Source: Brienomyrus brachyistius
Taxonomy: Eukaryota > Chordata > Actinopteri > Osteoglossiformes > Mormyridae
Length of the DNA: 64,000 nt
Direction of reading: 5' to 3'
Assembly (NCBI RefSeq): GCF_023856365.1
Contig: NW_026042679.1
Coordinates: 1-64,000 of the forward strand
Part shown: positions 20,081 to 34,481 of the stretch, one piece after another
How positions within the stretch are numbered: position 1 is the stretch's first letter
Layout of the letters: each line of letters opens with the position of its first letter
Program-made: the position numbers and the translations under genes
Notes under the pieces: model-generated
Told to the model about the DNA's origin: nothing
What the model saw: only the letters and a program-made list of their open reading frames with translations
Database searches by the model: none

Positions 20081-20402
20081 TGGTAATTATTAAAAATGAA
20101 TTTCACAAACTTAAATGGTTTGGCTGCGATGGGCTGGCCCCCCATCCAGGGTTGTTCCCGTGCCCATTGCTTCCGGGATAGGCTCCGGACCCCCCACGAC
20201 CCAGTAGGATAAGCGGTTTGGAAAATGGATGGATGGATGGATGGTAATTATTAAAAATGAATTTCACAAACTTAAATGGTTTGGCTGCGATGGGCTGGCC
20301 CCCCATCCAGGTTTGTTCCCGTGCCCATTGCTTCTGGGATAGGCTCCGGACCCCCCACGACCCAGTAGGATAAGCGGTTTGGAAAATGGATGGATGGATG
20401 GA
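20081..20402 (+). repeat. 161 bp tandem duplication of the GATG-tailed repeat (unit B)
   Basis: The stretch starting TGGTAATTATTAAAAATG at 20081 recurs at 20242, 161 bp later, so the LINE/SINE tail and its upstream flank are present twice. Units A and C have one copy. The junction lies in the GATG microsatellite, which suggests slippage or unequal exchange there. Confidence 0.9.
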
Positions 20403-22428
20403 GGGATAAATGGTTTGGAGTTTTTAGGTCACCCCTCCTCGTCAGAGCCCACCAATCAGGGACTCTTTAAAAGAGTGATGTAATCGGGAACGCCCACTTT
20501 TCAATCTGCAGTACAAATACACCAGCTTGTCTCTGCTAACAACAGCCTGTGAATGTCAGTTAAGGAGGAAACAGTACCACATACATATTGGCCAACATCA
20601 AATGAAAATGTAACACACGAAAACAGGACTGCCCACTTATCACTCTGCGTAAAATCACACCAGCTTGTCTGAGCTGACAGCAGCCTCACATATCAGCTAA
20701 GGAGGAAGACGGCATATCAAAAGTAAAAAGAAAGACACCATCAAATGAAAATATCCCTGTGTGATCTATTGGTTTCTGCTTTCACTCCCATTAAATGACA
20801 GTAAGTCTAGTTGGTGTCCGTGGTGCTGAAAACCTGGATCAGTAAATTCCAAATGAAACTTCTTTACCTGATTTAACTGTAACTCACTTATTTTGTTGGC
20901 AATGATGCTTTGTTGAGTCTAGAAAGGCGCAAAGTGGGTTTCAGATTAATTAAATGAAGTAGTTTTGCTTAAAAACCAAAAAGCTTTGAACAATCAGTTC
21001 AGCTTTGGACTGTAGTGCTTCACAAAAGTAAAATCCATCCAGTTAAATCTCTTTATCCCCAAGTCAAGAAGATATCAAATGCAGAAGCACATTGTGGGAG
21101 ATACAAGGTGCAGACACATTAAAAGCACTTTTTTTGTGTGAACATTATAAAACAGATTGATACACATTAAGCAGTTTGTAACTTTACATCCAGACCTACA
21201 TCAGTCAGAAAAAGCAGGCGATGACCATCCCATCCAGCAGCTTCATCTCTGATTGTACAGAATCCCATGTCAGCGTAACTTCTGAAGTCATGACTAAACT
21301 AATTTCCAGCTCTGCCTTCAGTTTCATCTGTTAAATTAAATTAGGAACTAAACTAAACTAGGAGGGAAATATAGTCAAGCTACTTAAGTAGCCGAATTTT
21401 GTGTATCCACTAGAGGGCAGCCACACATAGATTCCCTTATGAATGGTTCTGATGCTTCCGGAAAGCACTGCACAAAGACCCAGGTATGCCAGTGAGGAAC
21501 GGATAAAGAGCAGACGGATCCAAATACTAGCTGTAATATATAGTATTTTCAATGAATTTAAACAAATTAATATAACAGTGTCAGAGTGTCAGATCCATGT
21601 GACTTTTTATGATTGAAGAACTTTGAAAGCCTGAATATAACTGAGGAGGCCCACGGACCCCATTATGTGTGAAACATCATTGTGGTGCTGAGAGAAACAC
21701 AGGACTGCTGATAAGACCCAGATGAAGTGAATTACCTGACTTTGCCCCCACCCATCCCCCCCCCCCCCCAGGATACCCCCACCCCTGTCATACAGACACC
21801 TTCCTAACGGACCTCATGATTTGTGCTGATCCACACATATGAAAAGGACCTACTGCAGTGACATTTTAAAACTGTATAAAACATAATAAAGACTGAAATA
21901 AAGGCCTGAGGTCAGACCCTCTGTATGTAGCACACAGTGTTTCTGCAGAGTCTCACACTCACATCCTGTATGACGACTTTTCTGCTTTTCAGAATAAGTC
22001 TGATTTCACTGCTCTTTGCTCATTTGCAATATGAGGAAGTAACAGTTTAGAAAAGAACTAGACTTATTTGATTAATTTGTTTGTAGTTTAAATTCTGTGA
22101 GCATGAATGATTCACTGTGAAGACCAGCTATCAATAATTTTGCTATGAAATCATGTTTCTAAAATGATAAGATTCTAGATGAAATCAAAATATTTATTCC
22201 TGGTAAGAGCAGGACAACAGCAGCATCAAACTGTTTTCCTTTTTACAGACAAGAAATAGACAGGAAATGCATCAGTGCACAAACAGTTTATGAAAATCAA
22301 AGATAGATGGATGATTTTTAAACATTTAAAACCCACAAAAAGGGAGGCAGTGAGGTTAAGGAGAGTCAGGAAGTCAGTGTCAGTCTCCACAGATCTGAGG
22401 TCAGCGATACACACATAAGGCTCCTCTG

Positions 22429-22468
22429 ATGCTCCTTTTCATCCTCTTCTTCACTGATGGGCCTCCAG
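22429..22468 (+). pseudogene. Leader exon of CD300/pIgR-like gene (unit B)
   Basis: Same 40 nt exon and GTGAGG donor as in unit A, with one silent CTC to CTT difference in codon 3. The first Ig exon downstream in this unit is defective. Confidence 0.55.
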
Positions 22469-22773
22469 GTGAGGATCACTTACTCTGGGACTCCACCATT
22501 CAGCGTAGTTAAGATGAAGATACATTTTGCACAATATACTTACTACATCTGTTTGTTTATATTCATATTGTTCCATGAAGTTTGATCACTTCCCGATTAT
22601 AGTCTGTGGTGGTAGCATGTTGACTGACTGATTTTAGAATTGACTGCAGTCTTCTTTGTGTCCACTATGTGGCAGCAGTATAAAGGAAATATCTTATTCT
22701 GTCACAGCTGCTGGTGTGTGTAAAAATTCACATACTCTGATAACAAGTAATTCTGCCTCCAACTGTTTGTCAG

Positions 22774-22963
22774 GGACCTGGGCAGGAATGAATTACATGC
22801 CGACTGTACATACAACAGAGATAGGCTCCTGGGAGAACTTTGCCAGAAGTTGAAACACGACTTTAAGAATGACACTGATACAGAGTACTCAGCTGTTTGG
22901 TTGAAACTAAATCTTGGTCTGGATTTTTACATTCTGGACCTGAACTACCCACTGCTGCACTGA
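22774..22963 (+). pseudogene. Terminal-exon-like frame of unknown origin (unit B)
   Basis: Identical in reading frame to the unit A copy, same acceptor and stop. Confidence 0.3.
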
Positions 22964-23686
22964 CCCCCACCTTCTTCTTTTTTTTCCCTTTGTCCTGTCC
23001 GGCAGCTTTAGCAGAATCATGGTCTGAATGCACTGCTGTGACAAACATGTTTGCTTTACCATGAGGGGTTCTATAAACTCTGTATAGGCCTCTCATGTTG
23101 ATCGATTTCATTTTTTAAATTTAAAAAAATTATTTATTTCATTTTTAGGCGGCATGGTGATGCAGTGGGTGAGCTGGCCGAAGAGGATGGACAGATTAGG
23201 AGGGAAAAAAAGAAGGAAAAAGAAGAAAGGAGCAAGTGAGATGAAATGAAAGTTTTTAGCGGGTGTCTCTAACTTTGCTCTGCCATTGCATGCACACCAC
23301 TTCCAGGGCCAGCCTTGCTCTCACGCTGATATACTGTCAGATTATGCACATCTTATATGTTGTTTTAACCCTTAGCGTATTAGTAAAGGCTGTTTTGTAC
23401 TTACTTGATGTGATGGTCCACTTTACTGTGGCCTTGAGCCACATTAGAAATTTATTTCTGATATATTTAACTTAATCCTCATTTTTCTTTTGCCCATGAG
23501 CACGAAACAGCTAAATAATTAGCATGATGCAGAAGTTATTCTCAGACAAGCACTTAATCTAAAAAGCAGAAATGTCATCATACACGATGTGAGGGTGAGA
23601 CTGCAGACACACTGTGTGCTGCATACAGAGGGTCTGACCTCAGGCCTTTGTGTCAGTTGTTATTATGTTTGATTTGTGATTCTCAC

Positions 23687-23718
23687 CTGGAGGCCCATCA
23701 GCGGATGAAGAGGAGCAT
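23687..23718 (-). pseudogene. Inverted, broken leader exon (unit B)
   Basis: Same inverted and shortened leader exon as at 4264-4295. Confidence 0.7.
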
Positions 23719-24056
23719 CAGAGGAGCCTTATGTGTGTCTCACTGACCTCAGATCTGCGCAGACTGGCACTTACTTCCTGATTCTCCATAACTTTGCTGT
23801 TTCTCTGTCTTTATCTGTTACTCAGGAGTCCTGAAGTCCAATGAAAAATCCGCTTTCTCCTGTCTATTTGGCTGATACAAGTTCTGCTCACTTCTGCTTG
23901 GGTTGCATGGATCACCAGCCACTTGTCACCAACTAACAGACCACAGCCTACCTGACCAATGTCATAACTGGTGCACCTAGGTATAAAATTTAGTCTCACT
24001 GTCTCCAAAAAAGGTCACTGTCTGGAACCCCATGGAACCACATTTTTGATTCCTTA

Positions 24057-24373
24057 GACAAGAGCATCCTGAGCAGCTGCATCACGGTCTGAATTGGGAA
24101 CTGCCTCGCCTCAGATCATAAGACCAGCGGATAGTGAGGATAGCTGAGAAGATTATTAGAGTCTCTCTCCCCTCCATCATGGACATTCACATCACACGCT
24201 CCATCCGCAAAGCCACCAACATTGTGGATGACCGCACCCACCCCTCACATAATCTTTTCACTCTGGCATCTGGAAAAGCATTCAGGCCTCCACAACCAGA
24301 CTCAGAAACATGGCGCCTGACTACTGAACTCTCAGGGACTGATCTGATACCACACACAACACACACACACACA
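24057..24373 (+). mobile_element. LINE ORF2 C-terminal fragment, L2/CR1-like (unit B)
   Basis: Same fragment as 4634-4950. It runs into a longer CA tract at its right end. Confidence 0.7.
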
Positions 24374-24390
24374 CAGCTATGTAATTATAT

Positions 24391-24961
24391 CTTCGTGGGG
24401 ACTCTCCATTCATTTCTATGGGGAAAACTGTAATCCCAACATGACAACTTTAACCCCTACCAACCCCTAACCTTAACCATATGTAACCAAACCAAATACA
24501 AGACTTTTGGCATTTTTAGTTTTTTGACTGTATTTACAGATCTTTGTGAGTACCTGAAAATGCCCCCCAAAACATCAAAATAACGGGGTTTTTGTCACAT
24601 TGTGGGGGACATTTGGTCCCCACAATGTAATATACACCTACTCCACACACACACACACACACACACAGAGATTAGGTATTTGAATCTTTGTGGAGATTCT
24701 CCATTCATTTGTATGGGCGTAACCCCAATCCTAACTATGGCAACCTTAAACATTGCAGTAGTTACCAAGCAGTAACAGTAAGCAACCAAACAAAATGCAA
24801 GACTTTTTGAATTATTCATTTGACTGCATTCACAGAATTTAATAAAATTCAGTATCTTACTTTCGGGACCGAAAACATGTCCCTACAAAGTCAAAATAAC
24901 ATGTTTTTATAGCACTATGTACATAACCACCCACCCAAACGCGCGCACACACACACACAAA
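24391..24961 (+). repeat. Paired fish interspersed repeat with CA tracts (unit B)
   Basis: Same pair as in unit A; the CA tract between the copies is longer here. Confidence 0.75.
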
Positions 24962-25481
24962 CAGGCCTACCTACAGTATACCCTCCATAGATTCCTGAAT
25001 GAAATATCTGTAAAGCAGTTATTATGGCATGGCGTTTGGTTTGAACATGCAGTTTTTAAGAATATTGCGCTAATTCTAAACGAAAGACTGCACTAATTCT
25101 AAAATAGCTATATAAGAACTTTATTTACCATTAAATAAATTATAAATCAAACCAAAATTTAGTCTCTCAAAAAACTTGTATATGACATATCTTTGTTCAC
25201 ATTATGAGAAATTAAAAACACCAGGACACAGAATGTGAATAACAAGAACTATAGTGTTCTTTCTCAAAAGCGTACCTACCAACGTGGCTAAAATGCTAAT
25301 TGCGTTCACCAGCTATGGAAAAAAAACAGCGGGGCACCCCAAACATCGCGGTATTACGCATTACCGTAATACTGCATAGCAAAGACATAATGTCATAAAA
25401 AATTACAGTCAGTATTTATAGACAGAACTGCGTGGTTTCCCATTGACAAGTAGATACATGGTTTACGGGCTTGAAGGCGGT

Positions 25482-25707
25482 TAGATCAACAAATCCAATC
25501 ACGCTCAGCCAAAACAAGCACGAGCTAAACATACTACTATTGATTGGTTCACCTTCAAATTCGTCCCGCCCTGACAATTAATTCTCGTTTTCATTCGTTG
25601 AAAATGGCGTCAGTACATATCTTCATCCTTTCGACCAATGAAAAATTTCGCTGGTTTCCATAGAAACAAAATCAGTGCAGTTTGAACATAAACTTTCTGA
25701 CAGAGCG
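25482..25707 (+). promoter_or_regulatory. CCAAT/X-box promoter candidate (unit B)
   Basis: Same arrangement; the X-box GTTTCCATAGAAAC is intact at 25654-25667. Confidence 0.5.
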
Positions 25708-26701
25708 ATGGCGCAGCGGTGAGAAGCATCTCTTCGTATGTTTCTTGCTATTTCTTCAGATTATGTTTTGTTAGCATAGTTAATTATATATTTCATTGTA
25801 TGTCGTGATATAGTTCATGCAAATATTGCCGCAAAATATAATTGAAATATATTTAAAATTAGTAGCTTAAACTGTAGATGCTGTGGCCATTTTTCGTAAT
25901 GTGATTGTTTATATTTAAATTGTAAGAGAAAATAATTGTGTTAAACTTAAAAACAACAAGCCTTATGGTTGATATGATTGGTTTTACTCATCCGGTCTGT
26001 CGTAATGCGTTTCATCTGAAGATGTTATTCTGAAAAGAGCCCCTATACGTTTACTTTTTAAATGTCCCATGTTGTTGAAGTAAGATTAACCGTTTGCTGG
26101 GTTCATTACCATGGCGATGTTATAACGTACCGAAGCAGCGTCCTGATTTCGCCAGCGTTACTGTATAGGTTGTGAAACAGTTTTAGCAATTTGGCCGCTT
26201 CTATCGGAGTAGCCTCGATGCCACGAGCAGCCAATGAAGGCTCCATCCCTTTCCATAGGCATTCTTGGTGAATAGCATTTAGCAAATGTCTGGAGTACGT
26301 TGAAAATACACAGTGTCTAGTTTGGCTTTGAGAGTATCACAGACGGCTAGTTAATTATGTTAACCAGAATGAAAATTCCGAAAGCTGTTTCCTGGACCAA
26401 CGACCAGCACTGGGGAGCCTGGGACCTGTGGGACGAGGTGATCGACTGGGGAGAGAGGAAAGGTTTGGAGGAGTGCTCACCAGCGACACCCCCCACTGTC
26501 CAGGCTGGGGAGGTTATGGGGGGACTGGGAGGTGTGACGGACTGGTGTAAGGGAGGGGAGGGTGTGAGAGTGATAGGCAATGCTGGCATTGTTTCTGAGA
26601 CTCTTCAGAGAGGAAACTGGCGGTGTAGAGATAGATGTGGGTCTGGTATAGATAGAAGATGTAGAAGTGGTGGAAAATTAATATTAAAGTTGAGCTTGTA
26701 G
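25708..26701 (+). CDS. Possible two-exon small gene downstream of the X-box (unit B)
   Basis: Exon 1 25708-25718, exon 2 26368-26701. Predicted protein and splice sites are the same as in unit A. Function unknown. Confidence 0.35.
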
Positions 26702-26866
26702 AGCTCTTGACACAGAGAAGAGCCAAAATACAAGGAAGATGAAGCTGTGGTTCTTCTGCTGCTGTTTGGGGAACATTAAATGTTTGAAACAGTATCAAAG
26801 ATAATGAATTAAGTGTGCTAAATTTTGAGATGTATAGTGGAATGTTTATTAACAATTGTTAATGTG

Positions 26867-28005
26867 GCGCCCCTGAACCCCCTCGGTTGGCCGCCCCTGC
26901 CGGTTGTGTGGGGTCAGGGATGAGGACTAATCGGGGCCAGTCGGGGATCTGGCCCCGGTGCCGGGGGGGGCCCACTCCTGCACGCCCTTATTGCTCCCCT
27001 GGGCCGGACATCACATTTCATACAACACTAGAGCTTTGAGGGGCAGTGGGGAGGTTTTACTTGCACATTAGACACCACATGACACTAGGGCTGAGGAGGT
27101 GGGTATAGGCAGGTGGGGTTCTGCCGTCTGCCAGCGGTGGGGTGCCCGTGCCTCGACTGTTCACCTGCTTTTTGCACTTTAGTTATATACACAGTCCATG
27201 CTACATTAGGGCCTTGGGGTGCAGGGAGGGGGATGGGGGACTCTGCCATCTGCCAGTGGTGGGGCCCTCATACTCGATCTGCACCCACTAATTTTAATGC
27301 ATTGTAGACATAAACACACAACTCTCTCACACTTGTACATGCACACTTCACATTAACATGGGACGGGGAATCAGTGGGGGCTGAGGGGTCCCCCCTAACT
27401 CTCTGTCTCTGGCCCTGCGCGTGTGGGGTGGCCCAGCAGGTAGAAGATGGCCCTGGCCGGTGTGGGCCGTCTCCTCTTGTGGGCTGCGGGCTGGGTGGTC
27501 CTTGGCTCTGCTGCGCCGTGGTGGGGCCCTGGCAGGCGGTCCGGGGTATCTAGGGATGCTCTGAGCCCTTCTAGGCGAATTGTAGGGTTCGGTCTGGGCT
27601 GGGCGGGGGGTCTGCCGCTCCCCAGTTGACGCAGGTCCGCTCCTGGGTGGTGGGGGGGGGGGGGTGCACTTTGTTTGTATGGGTCTCCCTTAGATCATCC
27701 TGCAGTGTCGGGGAGGGGGGGGACGTGCCGGGTCGCTACAGTGGGCGGTGATCCGTCCTGCCGGGGAGCGGACTGGGGGGACCGTCCGCCAGGGGAGTGT
27801 TCCCGGTTGATGGGGCCCTTTGGCCCTGGACCCGCTTCCCTCGGTGGAGGGCTTGCGGGAGGGACTGGGGGGCTCGCTGTCTGTCCCCCCTCTGCGGACC
27901 TCCTTTTACAGGGGTTGGGCCCCCCTTAGTCCCTCGTAGGCTCCCTCTCGGGTTGGGCGGGTGGTTGTCTTGTGGACATATGGCCATGGGCCGTGTGTTT
28001 CTTAT
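26867..28005. repeat. GC-rich interspersed repeat block (unit B)
   Basis: Same block as 7439-8575; G and C homopolymer lengths vary between copies. Confidence 0.55.
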
Positions 28006-29454
28006 GGTTGTTTGTACTCTGTATTCCCCTACACTTTATTTTCTCCATCCCACCTTTACATCTCCAGCCCGCTGTTCCTGGGAAAAGCCACCTGCCAATC
28101 ATCCTTGGAGCAGCAGTCATTCTCAGGATCTCCTACATCACAGATCACCTAATAAACACAGGACCTGTCGACGACTGGAGAAAAGGAGAAACGCTGAAGC
28201 ACACTGGGCATTTTGGAAGCATTTCATCATAATAAATTACCTTTGCCTTTACAGTTTCTGTGTACAGTTTCATTATAGTAAATTGCACTTAGTTGTGATT
28301 ACTCAGTTACAAAGACAATGGGTCACTCTATAATGGGTGATGGTATGCTTTTAGCTGTGCTTCCACAGGTTGTATCTGCCTTAGTAAATGACTAAATGTC
28401 TTTTTCACAAGTGATTTTGATTATGTTTGTAGAATTAAATTAAAGGTAAACCTGTACATTGGTTAAAATAACATCTGACTGCTACAATAATACATCATAC
28501 AGCGTCTTTTGTACTAATGTGCTACCTTGAGACATTCAGGTTGTATAATGAACAATTTTAATAAGAATTGTGTTAAGTAATTAACTTTCAAAATCTATCA
28601 ATACCATGCAAAAGTGTAAAGTCAAATTTATGAGATACTTATTACAATAAACGGAAGTAGTCTGTACCCATTTAAAGAGGCTTTACATCATACAGCTTCT
28701 TATACTGGTCTGGTTGGTGGGTATAAAGGATCAATTAGAAATCTTCCTCCTCCAAATGTATCATATCATTTCATGAGTTTTGGTAGAGTGGGGGTAGCAG
28801 GATAATAATAGGATTTACTGGTTATTTTTGATACGATAAAATCGCAAGACGCAGAAAAATAAAAATTTGTGTATGGTCAGAATTATCAGTGGTAGGAGAT
28901 TTTGTCCCTACTACCATCTGGGAAAAGAACATTCTGGTGCTTATCTGTGAAGAAGCAATTTCAGGAGATATAAATCCTTGCAAAAAGTAGTCTCCCACTC
29001 TATAAATAGGGTGCAATTTGTTTTTTCACGCAGTGGAAATGGAAATGTTTTTTTAATGTTGATGACGACTGTAACTGGTCAAAAGGTGGCGCCAAAGATC
29101 CCCAGTAATGCATCGCCCATTAATGTACAGATATCCCCCTGCCTCACCATGCATGACTCCTCCAATGGTGCTGATGATTAACAGTACATTCATCCTAACC
29201 ATACAATTTGATATCTGGTATCGTCCTGTCAGTTTTAACCCATTTCTAAGTCCCGTATGGTTTAGGTAGCTTTTTTTCCAAAATGATGACCATGAAATTC
29301 AGCACATATAACAAATATTGAACTATAGGCATTAATTGAAATGCTCTCTCTCACAGACACACACATATTAGATGTCTATGTCTTTGAAATTGTTTAATAC
29401 GAATTAATCTGTTTTATAATGTTCACACAAAAAAAGCTTTTGTGTTCACATTTT

Positions 29455-30865
29455 ACAACCCCAAATCAGAAAAAGTTGGGATGGTATGTAAAATGAAAAT
29501 CAAACTGAAAACAGCACTTTGTTAAATTATCTTTGACCTGTATTACATTGAAAACAATACAACAGCACATTATTTAATGTGTTCCTCGTGAATTTCATTG
29601 TTCTTTTTCAAACACGTATTCCAATTTTGGTTCTTAGAACACATTTCAAAAAAAGTTGGGACAGTAAAGCATTTAGTACTTTGTAATGTCGCCATTCCTT
29701 TTCACAACACTTAAAAGACATTTAGGGACTGAAGACACCAAGTGATGTAGTGTTTCAGGTGTAATTTTGTCCCATTCTTCCTGCAAACAAGTCTTAAAGC
29801 GGACAACAGTACGGGGTCTTCGTTGTCACATATTGCGCTTCAAAATGAACCACACATTCTCTATTGGAGACAGGTCGGGACTGCAGGCAGTCAAGTACCC
29901 ATACCCTCTTCCTCCACAGCCAGGACTTTGTAATGTGTGCAGAATGTGGTTTCGCATTGTTTGTTGAAAAATGCATGGGCGTCCCTGGAAAAAATGTCTT
30001 CTTGAAGGTAACATATTGTGCTCCAAAATCTCTATGTACTTTTCAGCATTAATGGTGCCATCACAGAACTGCAAGTTACCTTTGCCAAGGGCACTGACAC
30101 AACCCCATACCATGACAGACCCTGGCTTTTGGACTTATTGCTGGTAACAGTCTGGGTGATCCTTTTCTTCTTTGGTCTGGAGCACACGGCATCCATTTCT
30201 CACAAAAAATACCTGAAATACTGATTCATCTGACCACAGTACACGTTTTCACTGTGTGATGGTCCAACTCAGATGCGTTCTGAGCCCAGAGAAGCCGACG
30301 GCGCTTCTGGACACTGTTAAGATGGGGCTTGCTTTTGGCACAGTACAGTTTTAACTGGCATTTGTGGATGTAACTACGTATTGTGGTACTTGACAAAGGT
30401 TTGCCAAAGTAGTCATATGTGGTCATATCGCTTATAGATGAATGACGATTCTTGATGCAGTGGGATGCTGAGGGATCGGAGATCACGGTAGTTCAACTTA
30501 GGCTTGCTTCCTTGTCCTTTACGCACTGAAATTGCTTCAGATTCCTTCAATCTTTTAATTATGGTATGCACTGATGAAGGTGAAATATCCAAATCTCTTC
30601 CTGTCGTTCTTTGAGGAACATTGTTTTTAAACATTTCAATAATTTTCTCACGTATTTGTGCTGCTTTTGTACCAAATCATAATTACAATCACCTGTTGAC
30701 ATCACTTGTTTCAAATCACATCATTATTTAACCAATTTACCTCACTACTGGCCCTAAATCGCTCCTGTCCCAACTTTTTTGGAAATGTGTTGCAAGAACC
30801 AAAATTGGAATACGTGTTTATTTTGAGGAAAACAATGAAATTCATGAGGAACACATTAAATAATG
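29455..30865 (-). mobile_element. Tc1-like DNA transposon remnant (unit B)
   Basis: Same remnant, with the left inner repeat complete (CACATTATTTAATGTGTTCC near 29566). The transposase is broken by frame changes as in unit A. Confidence 0.85.
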
Positions 30866-31441
30866 TGATGGGGGTAACACAATAAATTCAAGATTTTTAT
30901 TTGTCGTACAAATGTAGTGGTACACTGGCAGCGAAATGAAATTGTCGTTACTCCAGTCGGTGTAATAAACACACTAGTAAAAGGACATCAAAATTAAACA
31001 ACGTGAATTAACTGAAACTACAGAAAGATAATAAGAAAATATAACAATAAAAGGTATATAAAAAGTAAAGATGAAAATGTATAAAAAATATGTAGAAATG
31101 TTTAAAGTACAGATTGTAGTTATAGCATATTTTAGCTTTTAATCTGTGATGTTAATGATCCTACTGGCCGGGGGTAGAAGCTTCTCCTCGGCCTCTCAGT
31201 CCCGGCCATAAGGCCCCGGGGACTTATGCAGGGCGGCAGTTCTGTCCTGGTGATTCTCTGGGCGCATCGTATCACCCTCAGCGGGACTCGGCGGCCCTCA
31301 GAGCTGGAGCTGCCGTACCGAGCAGTTATGCTCCCGGAGAGCACAGATCCCACATTGCCGCTGTAGAAGGTTTTTTGTGGCACAGACGAGAGTCTGTATT
31401 TCCACAGCTGCCTCACATGATACACTCACTGTCAGGCTTTC
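30866..31441 (-). mobile_element. LINE 3' end, L2/CR1-like (unit B)
   Basis: Same 5'-truncated LINE as 11415-11990, same reading frame. Confidence 0.8.
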
Positions 31442-32159
31442 AGCACTAAAGTTACAGATTACTGGGTGGCCGAGAGGTCTGTGAAATTTGGAGGGTCAGT
31501 AGCTTGCCTGGGAAGCCTTAGCATTCAGCGAAAACTGAACAGAGAGCCCTGTAGCAGGGTTGTCTAATTTGTTTAGCTGGCTGGCATAAGATTTTCAGTT
31601 TGAAACAAGTATGCACACAGATTTACATGTACGTAACAGTTTTATTACCTTGTAAATAGTTTGCAGGGTTTTCAAAGTACCCCAGTGCATTTGATATAGC
31701 GAATTTTAGGTTTATAATGAAATAATATAGATTTGCCCTAAGATTTAATAAGATTTCTTGCGTGAGCGTGAGAGTCTGAAGGTGTGAGTGTCACACCAGA
31801 TGGGTGAGAGCTGGCAACCCTGGCTCTGTTCAGTAGCCTCAGAAATTCTTTCGAACTTTCCAAACACAGCTGATGGAAATCAATGGACGCAAAGGTTCTC
31901 AGTGACCATTTTAGCTTGTTTTTAGACTAAAGGCCTATGATGGATCTTTGGAATGTTGCGGAGATACGAATGCTGAGGACAGCATACTTTGTGCTGTGAG
32001 TGTTATGTTAACCATGTAAACAAAGAGGAAGTACACAGTCCAACCAGATACTATATTGAAATGCTAACAAGTTTTTAAATATTTTTATTCAAGTGACTTT
32101 AAGTCTGGATAATGTTTTTAATGGTTGGAAACGTGTGTATTACTGTATAATTAAATAAT

Positions 32160-33400
32160 TAAACTTCTGAAATGGCCGCTCAGTGCAGGAGGAGGCTGCA
32201 AACCTGAAGAGGCACACAACCGTATGGGTGGGGCAGGGGATCAATGGTGTGAGGTAGAGGACCAGGGCAGTGGGATTGCAGTGGCACAAGGGCAACCGTG
32301 TGGTCATCATGGGCTCCTCCAATGGCAGCTTCAGGTAAGTCGCTCTGATAAACCCCGTTAGACTCCAGTGAAGTGAGTGAGGCTGCAGCGCTACACTGGA
32401 GGGGACACATGTGGGCTCAGGGGCCCATGTGACTGTAGCAGAGGAAGGGATCTCTAGCTGATGTGGAGGTACAGGCCCAGTGGCAGTAAGGGGTGGGCAG
32501 TCAGCTGCAGAGGCTGCGGGGCCAGCGGCCCCACTGTACACATGGACCGCAGGGAATCTCAGCATGTTGTGCCCAAAGTCCAGCACACATGCCGTGCTCC
32601 GGGGGAAATTCAGGCCCAGGATGGAGGGATCGAGCATGTCAGCCATCCACATAGTTACTATTCACAACTAAACCCCCCATGTCAAAAGGGAACAACCCCG
32701 TCCCTCTTAAATGGGCCAGGTCACCAGTCATTGTTCTCACCTGCACCAATGTCAGTTCTAGACAGTGTCTGGTCTCACCAGGGTTGCAGTGGAACCTGTA
32801 TGGACTAGGGCAGTACATGCGACTCACATCACTATGGTGGGTATGTGACAGAAGTTGCCTCTGTGAGTCCAATCCGTAGTCACCACCTCTGCAGCAGGTG
32901 GCAGCAGGGCCACCTCCCCGGTGTCAACAAGGAAGTTCCGGAAATTAACCTTGTTGGCCCACATCTTCCCGGCTATGCGTGCCCTTGGCGGAACCCTGGG
33001 TGGCGGTGAACTTGGGACACTGTCTGAGGATTGAGGGGTGGGGGGGGGGTGCTGCTGCCTGTCAGCCTACAGGCAGTCTGCCTCCAGGAAGTAAACCTGA
33101 GGGCCTGGGTCCTCCAAGCCCTTTGGCGTTTACAGCTTGGTTGATTTCTCCCGCCTCGTTCCCCGCCACCTTGCTGCCCACAATTTCTCTCTCCAAAGCC
33201 AGTTCCAGGGCCTCGTCTAGGGACGCAGAGGGGTTGGCTGTGTCTGAATGTGAGCTATCTGGGGTTAAGTGTCTAGATAAACTGATCCCTGGCCAGTTCA
33301 CTCTGTACTGATAGAGCCATGTGAGCACAGACACGCCTACACAACCCCTTGATATCATTAAGCAGGATGCAGAGAGACTCATTTGACTCAGTCCCTGCAC
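32160..33400 (-). mobile_element. Ty3/Gypsy gag-protease remnant (unit B)
   Basis: Same remnant as 12700-13949. The order of gag end, HTGS protease motif and ILGLNF segment is kept, with the same breaks. Confidence 0.75.
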
Positions 33401-33989
33401 CTATTGTTTAACTGAGAGGGCAGAAGTCCTCACACTGCCCACAGCGATTCTGCAGGGCACTGACCAGTGTCTCATCCAGGGGCTCAAGCAACCAGCAGTG
33501 TACACCTCAGAAAAACATGTGTGACAACCCTGAGGACCTGCTTGCATACCACAATGGTATCCCATCTCCCCTTGCTCTTTGAAGGGGTACCACCCATCCA
33601 GTATAGTTATCACTGGGCTATCACAATGTCATCACAATACTAAAGACTGAAACAAAGCCGTGAGGTCAGACCCTCTGTATACAGCACACAGTCTCACCCT
33701 CACATCCTGTATGACCACATTTCTGCTGTTCACATGGCATTTCTCCAGCTTCCATTGCCCTGCAATGGACTGACGTGCTGTTGAAGGTCTACCTCACTTT
33801 ACACTTTGCCCATGTCTTGTGTGTATACCCTGTCCGCTCCTAACGTGTATTTAGTTTGTGTAAATCTATCACTGCATCTGCATTTCGCAGTTCAGCTTCT
33901 GACAACATTGTGTTTCCCATCTGTGTATTTGGGTTCGGTGCTTGTTGGGTGCCTGTCGTGGTCTTTCTATTTACAATTGTACGCGGGGC

Positions 33990-34237
33990 ATGCTGGGATA
34001 TGCGCCCCGCCGGTGTTACACTAGTATAAAAAAAGGAATCTGGTCGAGTTTGTTCATTGACCAAATTTTGTTTTTGCGAACCAAATTGTTTGTAGGCCAA
34101 AGCATTTGTGAACTGCAAGCACTACTGTACTAATGATAAATTGGTATGAAAAAATGGAGACAATTTCTGAGACACCAGAGCGATCCGTGTACTGTAATAT
34201 TTATCTTATCAATAACACAGTAAAAATACACATTAGC
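33990..34237. repeat. 248 bp insertion present only in unit B
   Basis: Units A and C read CGGGGCGCCAATTC; B has 248 bp between CGGGGC and GCCAATTC. It begins ATGCTGGGATATGCGCCCCG, so the left junction forms a small palindrome with the flanking GCGGGGCATG. No TIR, poly(A) or coding frame is obvious. It could equally be ancestral sequence lost from A and C by a short-homology (GC) deletion. Confidence 0.8.
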
Positions 34238-34481
34238 GCCAATTCATCTTCTTTATTCATCATGAATATTTTAATTCATTAATGCAGGAGTCTGTGATAA
34301 ATCGCTATCAGCATTTGGTTTATAATGGCCAATTAATGATAACTAAAAAGAAACAGAGAGACTGAAGACACAACTTTCAACCATGATATGAGTGCTGTTG
34401 CTGCATAATTTGTCCACCAGGGGTCACAGCGCAACCCCCATCTCGGCAAGATGGATGACTTGAAATACGTTTCTATATCAA

